From JBBKWU01 sp037969035 (GTDB lineage: Bacteria; Pseudomonadota; Alphaproteobacteria; Micavibrionales; Micavibrionaceae): a stretch of DNA of 64,000 nt. Shown one piece after another: positions 52,282-61,258 of this stretch. Location of the stretch: positions 1 to 64,000 of the forward strand of contig JBBKWU010000010.1 of assembly GCA_037969035.1 (NCBI GenBank), given 5' to 3'. The position numbers and the translations under genes are program-made. The notes under the pieces are model-generated. The model had not been told where the DNA came from. It made no database searches and worked only from the letters and a program-made list of their open reading frames with translations. Within the stretch, counting starts at the first letter, position 1. Each line of letters begins with the position of its first letter.

Positions 52282-53247
52282 ATGGATATTGGATCAATCT
52301 ACGCCTTCATCGGATTTATGTTGGCGGCTTATGCTGTTGTCGGAAATGACTCGGTACAAACACTCGGCACGTTCATTGCCTCAAATACGCGCGTTTTTAA
52401 ATGGTACTGGCTCTGGCTTGCGGCTTCGCTTGTTCTTGCGTTCACCATGACCTATGGTTGGGTCGCATATGACGGGGACATCTCCTTCGGGCGGTTGGAT
52501 AAAATTCCTCCTGTTGAAATTCAATGGTATCACGCCGCAGCGCCTGCCGTGCTTGTGCTACTGACCCGTACAGGCATACCCGTCTCCACGACCTTCTTGG
52601 TGTTGTCGGTGTTTGCGTCCACCGTGGTGCTGGAAAAAATGTTGGTCAAAAGCATTGTCGGCTACGGTGTTGCCGCGCTGCTTTCTTATGCGCTCTGGAT
52701 CGTTCTGTCCCGCTTCATCAACGAAAAATTCAACACCGTGAAAAAAGAACACCGCGTGCAGTGGCGGGTTTTGCAATGGGTGTCTACGGGATTTCTTTGG
52801 TTTACATGGCTGTCGCATGATATGGCCAATATCGCTGTATTCTTGCCGCGTCAATTGCCGCTCGAGCTCATGCTTGGTGCTATGGCTATTCTGATTTTCT
52901 GGCTTGCGGTGATCTTCTACACCCAAGGCGGTAAAATCCAGAAGATCATTTTGGAGAAAAGCGGCACGCGCTTTATGCGTTCTGCCACAATCATTGACCT
53001 TGTCTATGCGTTTTTGCTGTTGTTCTTCAAAGAACTAAACAATATCCCGATGTCCACAACATGGGTGTTTGTTGGTGTTCTTTGTGGGCGCGAGCTAGCG
53101 ATTGCCACAACCACCGCCAGTTACAAACTCGGCTATGTATTCCCGTTGATCGGCAAAGACTTTTTGAAGATGATCTTCGGGCTATCTGTATCCGTCGCCA
53201 TGGTTTTGGCCATCCATTACTTCTTTGATGCTCCTCCTCTCGAATAG
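52282..53247 (+). CDS. PiT-like inorganic phosphate transporter family membrane protein
   Basis: This 321-aa membrane protein has about nine hydrophobic segments and shows the PiT-type inverted repeat. The first half has AVVGNDSVQTLGTFIAS and TGIPVSTTFLVLSVF; the second has WLSHDMANIAVFLP and NIPMSTTWVFVGVLCGRELA. The classical phosphate-binding residues are partly retained (GND, PVSTT, HDMAN, PMSTT). It lacks the long cytoplasmic loop of many PiT proteins. Phosphate or sulfate-like anion transport is likely but the ion is not proven. Ribosome-binding site AAAGGA. Confidence 0.8.
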   Translation: MDIGSIYAFIGFMLAAYAVVGNDSVQTLGTFIASNTRVFKWYWLWLAASLVLAFTMTYGWVAYDGDISFGRLDKIPPVEIQWYHAAAPAVLVLLTRTGIPVSTTFLVLSVFASTVVLEKMLVKSIVGYGVAALLSYALWIVLSRFINEKFNTVKKEHRVQWRVLQWVSTGFLWFTWLSHDMANIAVFLPRQLPLELMLGAMAILIFWLAVIFYTQGGKIQKIILEKSGTRFMRSATIIDLVYAFLLLFFKELNNIPMSTTWVFVGVLCGRELAIATTTASYKLGYVFPLIGKDFLKMIFGLSVSVAMVLAIHYFFDAPPLE

Positions 53248-53296
53248 AGTTAAATTTTCTTGGCAGGTGTGTGGCTCTTATGCTAAAACGCCTGCC

Positions 53297-54694
53297 ATGA
53301 GCAACAATATAAAACCTATACATATAATTGGTGGTGGCCTCGCAGGGTCTGAGGCCGCGTGGCAGGCTGCTAACATGGGTGTTCCCGTGGTGCTGCATGA
53401 AATGCGCCCAAGCGTGAAGACCAATGCCCACAAAACCGAAGGCATGGCAGAACTTGTCTGCTCGAATTCTTTCCGTTCCGATGATGCCGAACACAACGCT
53501 GTCGGTTTGCTGCACGAAGAAATGCGCGCCCATGGCTCACTAATTATGCGCGAAGGCGCGAAAGCGGCTGTCCCCGCAGGCGGCGCTCTCGCCGTTGACC
53601 GCGACATATTCTCTGACGGCGTGACAAAAGCCCTAACTGAACACCCGCTCATCACCATCGAGCGCGGCGAAGTCCAAGGCTTGCCCCCTGAAGACTGGGA
53701 CAGCGTGATTATCGCGACCGGCCCGCTAACATCCCCCGCCCTCGCCGAAGCCATCCGGAATGTCACAGGCGAAGACGCGCTCGCGTTTTTTGATGCTATT
53801 GCGCCCATCGTTTACACCGACAGCATCGACATGGACAAAGCATGGTTCCAATCGCGCTACGACAAAGAAGGCCCCAACGGCACAGGCAAGGATTACATCA
53901 ACTGCCCGATGACCCGCGAACAATATGAAACATTCGTAAACGCGCTCATTGAATCCGACAAAACCGAATTTAAAGACTGGGAACAAGACACCCCCTATTT
54001 CGATGGCTGTATGCCGATTGAAGTGATTGCCTCACGCGGCATAGAAACCTTGCGCTTTGGCCCGATGAAACCTGTGGGTTTAACCAACCCACATTCGGAC
54101 GATAAACCTCATGCAGTGGTTCAACTTCGCCAAGATAACGCCTTGGGAACATTGTATAATATCGTCGGCTTCCAAACCAAAATGAAATACGGCGCGCAAG
54201 CTGATCTGCTCAAAACCATCCCAGGGTTAGAGAACGCAAATTTCGCGCGCCTTGGCGGCCTGCACCGCAATACTTTCATCAATTCCCCCAAATTGCTAGA
54301 CGCGCAACTCCGCCTCAAAGCCATCCCACGCATTCGTTTCGCGGGTCAAATCACAGGTTGTGAAGGCTATGTCGAGAGCGCATCTGTCGGCATTATGGCG
54401 GCACGCTTTGCCGCTGCTGAAAAACTCGGTATGTCTACGGTAAATGCCCCGCCACAAACCACAGCCATGGGTGCGCTGCTATCCCACATCACAGGCGGTG
54501 CAAACGCCGATACATTCCAACCGATGAACGTAAATTTCGGCCTCTTCACCCCGCTGGAGCAAAACTTTTACCTACTGCCCAACGGCAAAAAGAAAAAGCT
54601 AAAAGGCATGGACAAGAAAAAAGCCGTCACAGACCGCGCCCGTGCCGAACTACCACAATGGCTCAATCAGTTCACATTAAAAAAGGCGGCATAA
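53297..54694 (+). CDS. trmFO: tRNA (uracil-54-C5)-methyltransferase TrmFO
   Basis: TrmFO is a folate- and FAD-dependent enzyme that makes m5U54 (ribothymidine) in the T-loop of tRNAs. The N-terminal FAD site is IIGGGLAGSEAAWQAA, followed by VVLHEMRPSVKTNAHKT, LVCSNSFRSDD and AVPAGGALAVDRDIF, all family signatures. The C-terminal FAGQITGCEGYVESASVGIMAARFAA closes the FAD site. From the ATG at 53297 it has 465 residues; the longer frame from 53225 overlaps the phosphate transporter gene and is not supported. Confidence 0.95.
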   Translation: MSNNIKPIHIIGGGLAGSEAAWQAANMGVPVVLHEMRPSVKTNAHKTEGMAELVCSNSFRSDDAEHNAVGLLHEEMRAHGSLIMREGAKAAVPAGGALAVDRDIFSDGVTKALTEHPLITIERGEVQGLPPEDWDSVIIATGPLTSPALAEAIRNVTGEDALAFFDAIAPIVYTDSIDMDKAWFQSRYDKEGPNGTGKDYINCPMTREQYETFVNALIESDKTEFKDWEQDTPYFDGCMPIEVIASRGIETLRFGPMKPVGLTNPHSDDKPHAVVQLRQDNALGTLYNIVGFQTKMKYGAQADLLKTIPGLENANFARLGGLHRNTFINSPKLLDAQLRLKAIPRIRFAGQITGCEGYVESASVGIMAARFAAAEKLGMSTVNAPPQTTAMGALLSHITGGANADTFQPMNVNFGLFTPLEQNFYLLPNGKKKKLKGMDKKKAVTDRARAELPQWLNQFTLKKAA

Positions 54695-54702
54695 TCGCCG
54701 CC
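54679..54702 (-). terminator. Terminator for the 84-aa gene, overlapping the trmFO end
   Basis: On the minus strand GGCGGC and GCCGCC pair across a 6-nt loop and are followed by TTTTTT. The plus strand has no T-run after it, so it serves the converging small gene at 54725-54979. Confidence 0.75.
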
Positions 54703-54724
54703 TGTGATTAATAAATAATACCGC

Positions 54725-54979
54725 TTATTTTGCCCGTGGAATCAATGTTTCATGAACATATTGGTCAAGTTCTACCAAAGCCTGAACAGCTTCCGTGCAA
54801 GCTCTCGCAGCCGTAGCGCAAGCAAGCTCCGTACTAGAACCACGATAACCGCCATAGCTCGATGCGTTTTTAAAACGCTCTGTCAAAAGCCCCTTCAATT
54901 TATCTTGATACTCTGCTGCGTCTTCAAGCGTTAATGGCTTGTAGTCTAGCTTGACTGACTCTTTTCTCTTCGCAAACAT
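54725..54979 (-). CDS. Unknown 84-aa protein
   Basis: This small soluble helical protein starts MFAKRKESVKLDYKPLTLEDAAEYQDKL and is not recognised. I chose the ATG at 54979 because GAGGTG lies 6 nt upstream; a frame to 55030 would add 17 unlikely residues. It has a strong terminator after it and is divergent from the lipase gene. Confidence 0.5.
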   Translation of the reverse strand: MFAKRKESVKLDYKPLTLEDAAEYQDKLKGLLTERFKNASSYGGYRGSSTELACATAARACTEAVQALVELDQYVHETLIPRAK

Positions 54980-55077
54980 TTTATACACCTCATTTATTAA
55001 TGTGCTTTGATTTATTGACATAGATATCAAACTCGTTTAAATATGTCAAATTATTTTTTAATAAAGAAAACGGCATA

Positions 55078-55788
55078 ATGATTACCGATAACTTCAAAAA
55101 GCAGCCTCGCAAGAACGAAACTGTTGTTTTGCTCCACGGAATCTTGCGCGCTGGCAGCAGCATGAAGCCCGTAGAGCTTTATCTCGAAAATCGTGGCTAC
55201 GATGTATTAAATATCTCCTACCCGTCAAACAAAATGACGCTTGAGGCACTCACCGATAGCCTGCACGAACAAATTAGCACCGCCGATAAATTCAACAATG
55301 CCGCCGCCGTGCATTTTGTCACACACTCCATGGGCGGTATTTTGACGCGTTATTATTTAGCTCAGCACCGCCCAGAGCATCTTGGCCGTGTTGTGATGAT
55401 GGGTCCGCCAAACACTGGCAGCGAATTTGCTAATTTCATGTCCGATCATGAACTTCTCGGCCCGATTTTCAACAATATTTTCGGCCCCGCAGGTCAACAA
55501 TTACGTGCGGATTATAAACACGCCGCAAACACCATGGACATTGATTACCAGGTCGGCGTCATTGCTGGCACATTATCCATTAACCCACTCGCACCAATGG
55601 TTTTTGGCGATATCGCACATGATGGCATTGTGCCTGTTTCCAAAACAGTCATTGACGGCATGGCAGATCACATCCTTTTACCCGCCACACATACGATGAT
55701 GATGTATAACTGGAACGTTCTGAAAGAAATTAATGGGTTTCTTGAAAACGGAGCGTTTTCTGCAACCGCTAAGCGTTTGGAACTATAG
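55078..55788 (+). CDS. Alpha/beta hydrolase, lipase-like
   Basis: This 236-aa hydrolase has a complete triad: Ser 84 in THSMGGIL, Asp 182 in AHDGIVPV and His 205 in PATHTMMM, with the oxyanion VVLLHGILRAG near the start. The pattern PNTGSEFANF after the nucleophile is typical of EstA/lipase class 2 and PGAP1-like enzymes acting on esters of lipids. No signal peptide is seen, so it is probably cytoplasmic. A ribosome-binding site is poorly visible. Confidence 0.85.
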   Translation: MITDNFKKQPRKNETVVLLHGILRAGSSMKPVELYLENRGYDVLNISYPSNKMTLEALTDSLHEQISTADKFNNAAAVHFVTHSMGGILTRYYLAQHRPEHLGRVVMMGPPNTGSEFANFMSDHELLGPIFNNIFGPAGQQLRADYKHAANTMDIDYQVGVIAGTLSINPLAPMVFGDIAHDGIVPVSKTVIDGMADHILLPATHTMMMYNWNVLKEINGFLENGAFSATAKRLEL

Positions 55789-55859
55789 CCCCCTCACAGA
55801 AAACTAGACATAACAATCAAAAACCTCTATCCTCCCTCATGGACACAGGAGAATAAGAA

Positions 55860-56402
55860 ATGTCTGAACAAAAAACACAGCAATCAGCAATAATCATGGT
55901 CACATTACGTGATGTCTTCAGCCGCGAAGTCCGCGCCATGCGCGCCTCAGAATTCGATGCCATTGGGCTGCACTCTTCAAAACTTTTTGATCGTTGCCAA
56001 AATAATTGCGTTCATGACGCCATAGGCTTTAGACATTTTGTTGAAAATGGTGGCAGCATAGTCGGCTTGCGAGAAGACGATGTTAGAAGCGCCTGCAATT
56101 ACATGAGAACGCCGATCCAAAAATTTTTAAATTCCGATTTCGTAACAGATGCGCAGCGCGTAACATTCAAACCTCTTTTGGATTACAGTAACGACAACGC
56201 AACATCCTTGTACTCTGCCTACAAAGCCATCAAAAAAGCTGTCGAGGCCTCTGACAAAACCCTCTCCTATATTTCCGAAGATAAAAACATCCGTGTTGGC
56301 CACTGCAACACATATGTTGACGAGACACCCGAACAAATCGCCGATGCCGTAATTAATGCTCAAGCCGAAATCATGGCGCGCGCTATGAAATTAGCACGTT
56401 AA
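55860..56402 (+). CDS. Unknown 180-aa cytoplasmic protein
   Basis: I do not recognise this protein. It is soluble and mostly helical, with a pair of Cys early on (RCQNNCVHD) and no signal peptide. Excellent ribosome-binding site (AGGAG). It stands between the lipase and the FecR-domain gene on the same strand. Confidence 0.55.
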   Translation: MSEQKTQQSAIIMVTLRDVFSREVRAMRASEFDAIGLHSSKLFDRCQNNCVHDAIGFRHFVENGGSIVGLREDDVRSACNYMRTPIQKFLNSDFVTDAQRVTFKPLLDYSNDNATSLYSAYKAIKKAVEASDKTLSYISEDKNIRVGHCNTYVDETPEQIADAVINAQAEIMARAMKLAR

Positions 56403-56504
56403 ATATACGGGATATCATCACTTCAAAAACGAACTCCTGTTGACAGCCGCTATCGTCTGCTCGACTATGGCACTATAATTTTGTCATTATTTTAAGGAGC
56501 ACCT

Positions 56505-57464
56505 ATGTCCCGTTTCATTCTCGGTTTTCTACTTTTGACCCTCACATTTTCTACACCTGCTTACGCGCAAGAAGAAACACAGAACGAGGCCATGAGCGTA
56601 GAAGTCATGGTCGAACCCGTGGCAACCGTCATTGAAATCGAAGGCAGCGCCGCTGTTAAAGACAGCACAGGCGCAAGCGCGCAACTCGCCGTTGATGCCC
56701 CAATATTTGAAAGCGATGAAATTCTTACAAGCGCAGAATCCAAAGTCTTGTTGTTGTTCATTGATGACACAGAATTAACAATCGGCGAAAATGCTGACGT
56801 AAAAATCAATGACTTCACCTACGAAGCCGACGAAGATGGTAAAAAAAGTGCCTATATTTCCTTCCTGCGCGGTGCGTTCTTGTTCGTCAGCGGCAAAGTC
56901 GGCAAAATGGCCGTGCCTGATGTGAATTTAGAAACACCTTATGCCTCTATCGGCATTCGCGGCACTGTCGTTTGGGGTGGCACACTAGATGATGAATATA
57001 ACGTCTTTGTACAAGAAGGCGCTGTCAGCGTTCGTAACGAGCGCGGCGCAACCATGGTACGCGAAGGCGAAGGCACAACACTTGTTGATCGCCGCACCTT
57101 CCCTACACGCTCAAAAACATGGGAAGAGGCAAAGATAAACCGCGCTGTTTCCACCATTGCTCTTGCCCGTACAAGCGAAGTTAAAACAATGCTCGACTCT
57201 CGCCGTGGCAAACTCTTTCAAGACAGAAACGAACGCCGCGCATTACGTCGGGTAGCACCAAAGAACGATGGCGAAAACATCGTTCCTGACACAAACCGCG
57301 AGGACACCGATAAACAAGGCAACCTTGTCCCGCGCGAACGCGAAGACAAAACAGGCGTGAATTCAAATCTAAAAGACAAAGCCGAACAAAGCTTGAAAGA
57401 CCGCAACAAAGACCGCGAAAAAGCGTTCCAAAAACGCATAAAAACACAACGCGAAAATCGTTAG
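56505..57464 (+). CDS. Exported FecR-domain protein
   Basis: This 319-aa protein has a signal peptide (to about residue 22, AYAQ) and a FecR domain (about 45-190: QLAVDAPIFESDEILTSAESKVLLLFIDDTELTIGENADV … LRGAFLFVSGKVG … TPYASIGIRGTVVWGG). Free-standing FecR-domain proteins of this kind are periplasmic and different from the transmembrane iron-citrate sensor. The last 100 residues are highly charged (Lys/Glu/Arg/Asp) and probably disordered or coiled. Ribosome-binding site AAGGAG. It converges on the HExxH gene. Confidence 0.82.
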   Translation: MSRFILGFLLLTLTFSTPAYAQEETQNEAMSVEVMVEPVATVIEIEGSAAVKDSTGASAQLAVDAPIFESDEILTSAESKVLLLFIDDTELTIGENADVKINDFTYEADEDGKKSAYISFLRGAFLFVSGKVGKMAVPDVNLETPYASIGIRGTVVWGGTLDDEYNVFVQEGAVSVRNERGATMVREGEGTTLVDRRTFPTRSKTWEEAKINRAVSTIALARTSEVKTMLDSRRGKLFQDRNERRALRRVAPKNDGENIVPDTNREDTDKQGNLVPREREDKTGVNSNLKDKAEQSLKDRNKDREKAFQKRIKTQRENR

Positions 57465-57480
57465 ACATTAAAAATAATGT

Positions 57481-58041
57481 TTAATAAGGCCGTGGCGTTT
57501 CGTTCTTAAAGCAAGACTGGATGATGGGCATAAATTTATTTGCGTGACGATTACTCATTCGCGCCCGCATTTCAGATTCTAGAACAGAAACATCTTCAGG
57601 CTTATACCCCCATATATCACGGAGATCGTGTGCCGCGCTACAATTGGCTCTATTTTCAAGACGGAATTTTTCATCCCCAGACATACTGACACCAGTAAGA
57701 TCTGCTTCATACGCATAACGCGCATCACCTGACGAAAGGTGAAAACATTCATGCGCCATTGTAAAATCAAGCATCACTTGCGGCGCACCATCAAGAAAGC
57801 TTTCATCATATATGATAACGGGGGTGGATATTGTATCCAAATCCAGATAGCGCGCTCCCGCGTACATCACCATGCCTTTGTAATCAATGGTCGGGTCATC
57901 TTCGCTATGGTAGGTTACAGTTTCGCCGCGATCATCCGAACATGCTGGAAAACCAGAACCATCCGAGCCATCAGCAAACGCTGCATGACCAATAAACATA
58001 TTGGTCAGCGCAATCGCGGCTGTAGTGGCTAATTTATTCAT
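57481..58041 (-). CDS. Exported protein with an HExxH zinc-peptidase-like motif
   Basis: This 186-aa protein has a signal peptide (to about residue 23) and HECFH at 97-101, in the helix LDFTMAHECFHLSSGDARY. A further Glu-rich segment (FRLENRANCSAAHDLRDIWGY) could give a third zinc ligand. Four to five Cys are present in the mature part, so disulphides are likely. The size and layout recall small periplasmic metallopeptidases, but no family is recognised. Its gene converges on the FecR-domain gene and ends 16 bp from it. Confidence 0.6.
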   Translation of the reverse strand: MNKLATTAAIALTNMFIGHAAFADGSDGSGFPACSDDRGETVTYHSEDDPTIDYKGMVMYAGARYLDLDTISTPVIIYDESFLDGAPQVMLDFTMAHECFHLSSGDARYAYEADLTGVSMSGDEKFRLENRANCSAAHDLRDIWGYKPEDVSVLESEMRARMSNRHANKFMPIIQSCFKNETPRPY

Positions 58042-58102
58042 TTAATCCCTGCTTATATTATTATGCCTCTATAGTAACATTATAGAGAAAGCACGTGCAA
58101 AT

Positions 58103-58369
58103 TTATCTCTCAATCGAAGGGTCAAGGCCGAGGGCTAAATCGCTGTCCGCGAGTAATTCAGCCGTATCGCCCGATACTTGCGTGGCTTGCTCAGGCGTTA
58201 ATGTTTGCACATCGCCGATACGGTTTTGTACTGCGGCTGAAATATCAACATTATCGCCGCTACTTGTTGCTACTGGTGCGCTATTGCTCTGCGGCTCGGC
58301 ACGGTCAGAACCGCTGCCCTTAAGCGCTTTAAACAATGGTGAGTTTGATATAATTGGTGGCATAGCCAT
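58103..58369 (-). CDS. Unknown 88-aa protein
   Basis: This is a Ser/Ala/Asp-rich, probably disordered protein with no signal peptide and no recognised family. The ATG at 58369 has a good ribosome-binding site (AAGGGG), which is the main support. It lies 33 bp after the NDUFAF6-like gene on the same strand and may be co-transcribed. Confidence 0.45.
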   Translation of the reverse strand: MAMPPIISNSPLFKALKGSGSDRAEPQSNSAPVATSSGDNVDISAAVQNRIGDVQTLTPEQATQVSGDTAELLADSDLALGLDPSIER

Positions 58370-58402
58370 GTTGAACCCCTTTTTTTAACCCCTACTACAA
58401 TT

Positions 58403-59212
58403 TTATAAGACAATTCCTAAGAAAAACCTAAGGTGGAAGAATGCCGGAGGCTGCGCCATTGTAGCATCAAACACATTATACTCCGCACGCTTAAGCTGCT
58501 TCAGATAAATTTTTGTGAGAACCCTACTCGCCCGTAGATATCCTTTAGGCGGCTTTGTGGCGGCTTGCTTCTCAATATGCGCGGCGATATCCGTCACGAG
58601 TGGAACAAGCTGCTCCATCGCCTTGTACTCGTAAAGGTGGTCCATTCGAATGCCTGCCCCTTGCACCATATCTTCGGGCAAGTAACAACGCCGTTGCCCG
58701 CAATGATACGGGATAGCGCGCAAAAGCCCCGTCATCGCATATGCGACTGAAACATCCCGCAGCGCAGCTTCGTCTATGTCTTCGCCAAGCACCATCAAAA
58801 CAAGCTTGTTCAGCGGCACCGTTGTAAATTCAGCATATTTAACAAGCCCCTCAAGCGTCGCGGGCAACCGATCTTCCAGATCAAACTCACGTGCATAGAG
58901 CACATCTTCAAACAATTGCTGCGGCAGGGCATATTCTTTAATCGCCAGTGCCAGAGCTTGCAGCACTTCATGCTCCAAAACCTCATCCCGCGCGTAAATT
59001 CCTTCGAGCGCATCGCGCCACCATTGCAGGCGAATAAGGCCGAGCTGTGTCTCGCTGACGATTTCGCGCGTTTTGGCAATTTCGTGATTAAACGCAAACA
59101 GCGCCCATAGCGCTTGCCGCGCCTTTGGTGGCATCACCATAGACAGCAAGAAACGGTCGGGGTCTTGCTCCCGCACCAACTCCGCGCAATATGTTATCTT
59201 CTGGTCGCTCAT
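58403..59212 (-). CDS. Squalene/phytoene synthase-family protein, NDUFAF6-like
   Basis: This 269-aa protein belongs to the squalene/phytoene synthase family but lacks the first Asp-rich metal motif of true synthases: where D-x-x-x-D is expected it reads LFAFNHEIAKTREIVSETQ. LIRLQWWRDALEGIY and the later AMTGLLRAIPYHCGQRRCYLPED mark it as the alphaproteobacterial homologue of NDUFAF6, a mitochondrial complex I assembly factor. It is therefore probably not a terpene enzyme. The NDUFAF3-like gene and secF/secD lie further along the same strand. Confidence 0.82.
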   Translation of the reverse strand: MSDQKITYCAELVREQDPDRFLLSMVMPPKARQALWALFAFNHEIAKTREIVSETQLGLIRLQWWRDALEGIYARDEVLEHEVLQALALAIKEYALPQQLFEDVLYAREFDLEDRLPATLEGLVKYAEFTTVPLNKLVLMVLGEDIDEAALRDVSVAYAMTGLLRAIPYHCGQRRCYLPEDMVQGAGIRMDHLYEYKAMEQLVPLVTDIAAHIEKQAATKPPKGYLRASRVLTKIYLKQLKRAEYNVFDATMAQPPAFFHLRFFLGIVL

Positions 59213-59293
59213 AAACTCTTATCACTTGATAAACAGAGCCATCAGTATATGTTAGAAAAGCAAACTGATTACAAGTGATAAAGGAGAGAAATC

Positions 59294-59914
59294 ATGACAT
59301 TTACCCTACCGAAATTACCTTACGCTTATGATGCGCTTGACCCGTACATGTCAGCCGAAACGCTAGAATTTCATCATGACAAACACCATTTAGCCTATAT
59401 CAACAAAGGCAACGAGCTTATCCAAGGCACGGGCCTTGAAGGCCTCGAGCTTGAAGAAGCCATGGTTACGTCATTTAATGACCCGTCAAAAGGCGGTCTG
59501 TTTAACCAGCTTGGTCAACATTATAACCACCTGCACTTTTGGAACTGGATGACACCAAACGGTGGCGGCAAAGTCCCTAGCGAAGTTGAAAACGCGATCA
59601 AAGACAGCTTCGGCGGCATGGCTGATTTCCGCGCCAAATTCATCGACGCAGGCGTTACGCAATTTGGTTCTGGATGGTGCTGGCTCGTGATTGGTGCGAA
59701 CGGCAAGCTCGAAGTCATGAAAACAGCCAACGGTGAAAACCCACTGGTTCATGGCAAAACACCGATTCTCGGTTGTGACGTGTGGGAGCATAGCTACTAC
59801 ATCGATTATCGCAATGCGCGCCCCAAATATCTCGAGGCATTTGTCGACAATCTCGTGAACTGGGAATACGTCGCAGAGCTCTATAGCAAAGGCCCTTTGC
59901 AGATGGCAGCGTAG
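59294..59914 (+). CDS. sodB: Superoxide dismutase (Fe/Mn family, probably Fe)
   Basis: This enzyme converts superoxide to hydrogen peroxide and oxygen. Of usual length (206 aa), it has His 27 (LEFHHDKHH), the second His in LGQHYNHLHFWNWM and the Asp/His pair in CDVWEHSYYIDYRNARPKY. The Gln in FNQLGQHYNH and ANGENPL segments fit the iron type. It has no signal peptide, so it works in the cytoplasm. Ribosome-binding site AAGGAG; a strong terminator follows. Confidence 0.95.
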   Translation: MTFTLPKLPYAYDALDPYMSAETLEFHHDKHHLAYINKGNELIQGTGLEGLELEEAMVTSFNDPSKGGLFNQLGQHYNHLHFWNWMTPNGGGKVPSEVENAIKDSFGGMADFRAKFIDAGVTQFGSGWCWLVIGANGKLEVMKTANGENPLVHGKTPILGCDVWEHSYYIDYRNARPKYLEAFVDNLVNWEYVAELYSKGPLQMAA

Positions 59915-59949
59915 TCATCAATAGCGATAATAAAAAACAACAGTTTATA

Positions 59950-59976
59950 AAGAGGGCATTAGCCCTCTTTTTCTTC
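59950..59976 (+). terminator. Terminator after sodB
   Basis: AAGAGGGC and GCCCTCTT form an 8-bp stem with loop ATTA, followed by a pyrimidine run TTTCTTC. Confidence 0.85.
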
Positions 59977-60010
59977 TTTACAGTCTATCTAGTCGTGCTA
60001 ATAATAATGT

Positions 60011-60799
60011 ATGAACAGGGTAAGTTTTGCTGTCGTAACAGACATACATCATGGCCCGGATACCTTAGGAAAACTAGGGACGACGGCCTTAAATTGCTTA
60101 AAGGATTTTAAAAAAGCCATCTCGATGGTAAATCCTGATGCGATCGTGTGCATGGGTGACGACATCACATCCGTCAACATGATTGATGACCTTAAATCCC
60201 ACAAAACCATAGAAGATGAATTTAATAAAATGGCAATGCCGTCCTATCGTGTGGATGGCAACCATGACCGTCACTATGTTGGTGTTCGTCAAACATCACA
60301 CGCGCAAGATATAAATGGTCACCGTTTTTTATTCTGGTGCCCGAATGTCAAACTGCCCTCACCTATCGGGCTTTATTTACCGCAAAGCGACATTGACTGG
60401 CTTTCGCATGAATTAAAGACCACCGATAAGCCGACGATTGTTATCTCGCATATTCCACTCGATAACGAACCTGATGACAACCGCCGTGATCTTGCCTTTA
60501 ATAAATATGTAGGCTTAGGCTCTTATTATCCGCAAGGGCCGCAAATCCGCAAGATGATGGAAGATTGCAAAAAAGTAGTGCTTTGCATGGCGGGGCACCG
60601 TCACATCGATCAACTCAAGACCCTTAACGGTATCCATTACATCACGCAACAATCATTGACCGAAAAAGTTGCAGGCGCCGCAACACCAACGCCACATAAC
60701 GCATTTGGTTTTGTTGAAATTACGGATAAGTTCGTTATCTACAGAAAGCAAGGCGTACAACCGCAAAGCTATTTCTTGCCACGCAAGCCCATCATCTAA
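60011..60799 (+). CDS. Calcineurin-like metallophosphoesterase
   Basis: This 262-aa dinuclear metal phosphoesterase has the full motif set: TDIHHG (D-x-H), VCMGDDI (GD), RVDGNHDRH (GNHD), ISHIPL and AGHRHID (GH-x-H). The substrate is unknown; cyclic nucleotides, nucleotides or phospholipid heads are common in this family. The ATG has no ribosome-binding site, and a TA-rich stretch lies just upstream, so the mRNA may be leaderless. It sits beside sodB between the two complex I assembly-factor homologues. Confidence 0.87.
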   Translation: MNRVSFAVVTDIHHGPDTLGKLGTTALNCLKDFKKAISMVNPDAIVCMGDDITSVNMIDDLKSHKTIEDEFNKMAMPSYRVDGNHDRHYVGVRQTSHAQDINGHRFLFWCPNVKLPSPIGLYLPQSDIDWLSHELKTTDKPTIVISHIPLDNEPDDNRRDLAFNKYVGLGSYYPQGPQIRKMMEDCKKVVLCMAGHRHIDQLKTLNGIHYITQQSLTEKVAGAATPTPHNAFGFVEITDKFVIYRKQGVQPQSYFLPRKPII

Positions 60800-60812
60800 T
60801 GTCCTGATTTAG

Positions 60813-61202
60813 TTATGCCAGAGCCGTCGTTGGCAGCATCGCCGCCACAACACGTCGCCCCTCAGCCATAAGCACGTTATAGGTACGGCAAGCAGCCCCT
60901 GTGTCCATGACATCAGCAATCAGCCCATGTTCTTTGAGCTGCATCCTAAATGATGGTGGGATAAAAATCATCTCCGAGCCACAGCCCAAAAGCACAACAT
61001 CAATCTCATCTGCATGCGCGAATAGCGGTGCAAAATCATCCACCGCCAATTCATTGATATTTTTTGAAAATTCCCAGAGCAGCGTTTTATCGGGAAAGAC
61101 AAAAAGCGCGCTCTCATAAGAATGGCCGCTTACACGGAAGCGGCCGTTATTATAACTCTGTATGACCTGTTGGTCTGCTCTGATAAGCGGCGTTATATCC
61201 AT
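60813..61202 (-). CDS. Mth938/DUF498-family protein (NDUFAF3-like)
   Basis: This 129-aa protein is the bacterial homologue of NDUFAF3, which helps assemble respiratory complex I in mitochondria. Family features are INGYGxxRFRVSG-type NNGRFRVSGHSYESALFVFP, VVLLGCGSEMIFIPP and GLIADVMDTGAACRTYNVLMAEGRRVVAAMLP. Linkage to secD/secF is known for this family and is seen here. Ribosome-binding site AAGGAT. The 36-aa small ORF lies between it and secF. Confidence 0.88.
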   Translation of the reverse strand: MDITPLIRADQQVIQSYNNGRFRVSGHSYESALFVFPDKTLLWEFSKNINELAVDDFAPLFAHADEIDVVLLGCGSEMIFIPPSFRMQLKEHGLIADVMDTGAACRTYNVLMAEGRRVVAAMLPTTALA

Positions 61203-61258
61203 TGTTCATATCCTTTTCTACCTAAGAATATGAACCATTCCGCTCAGAAATCAAATGA

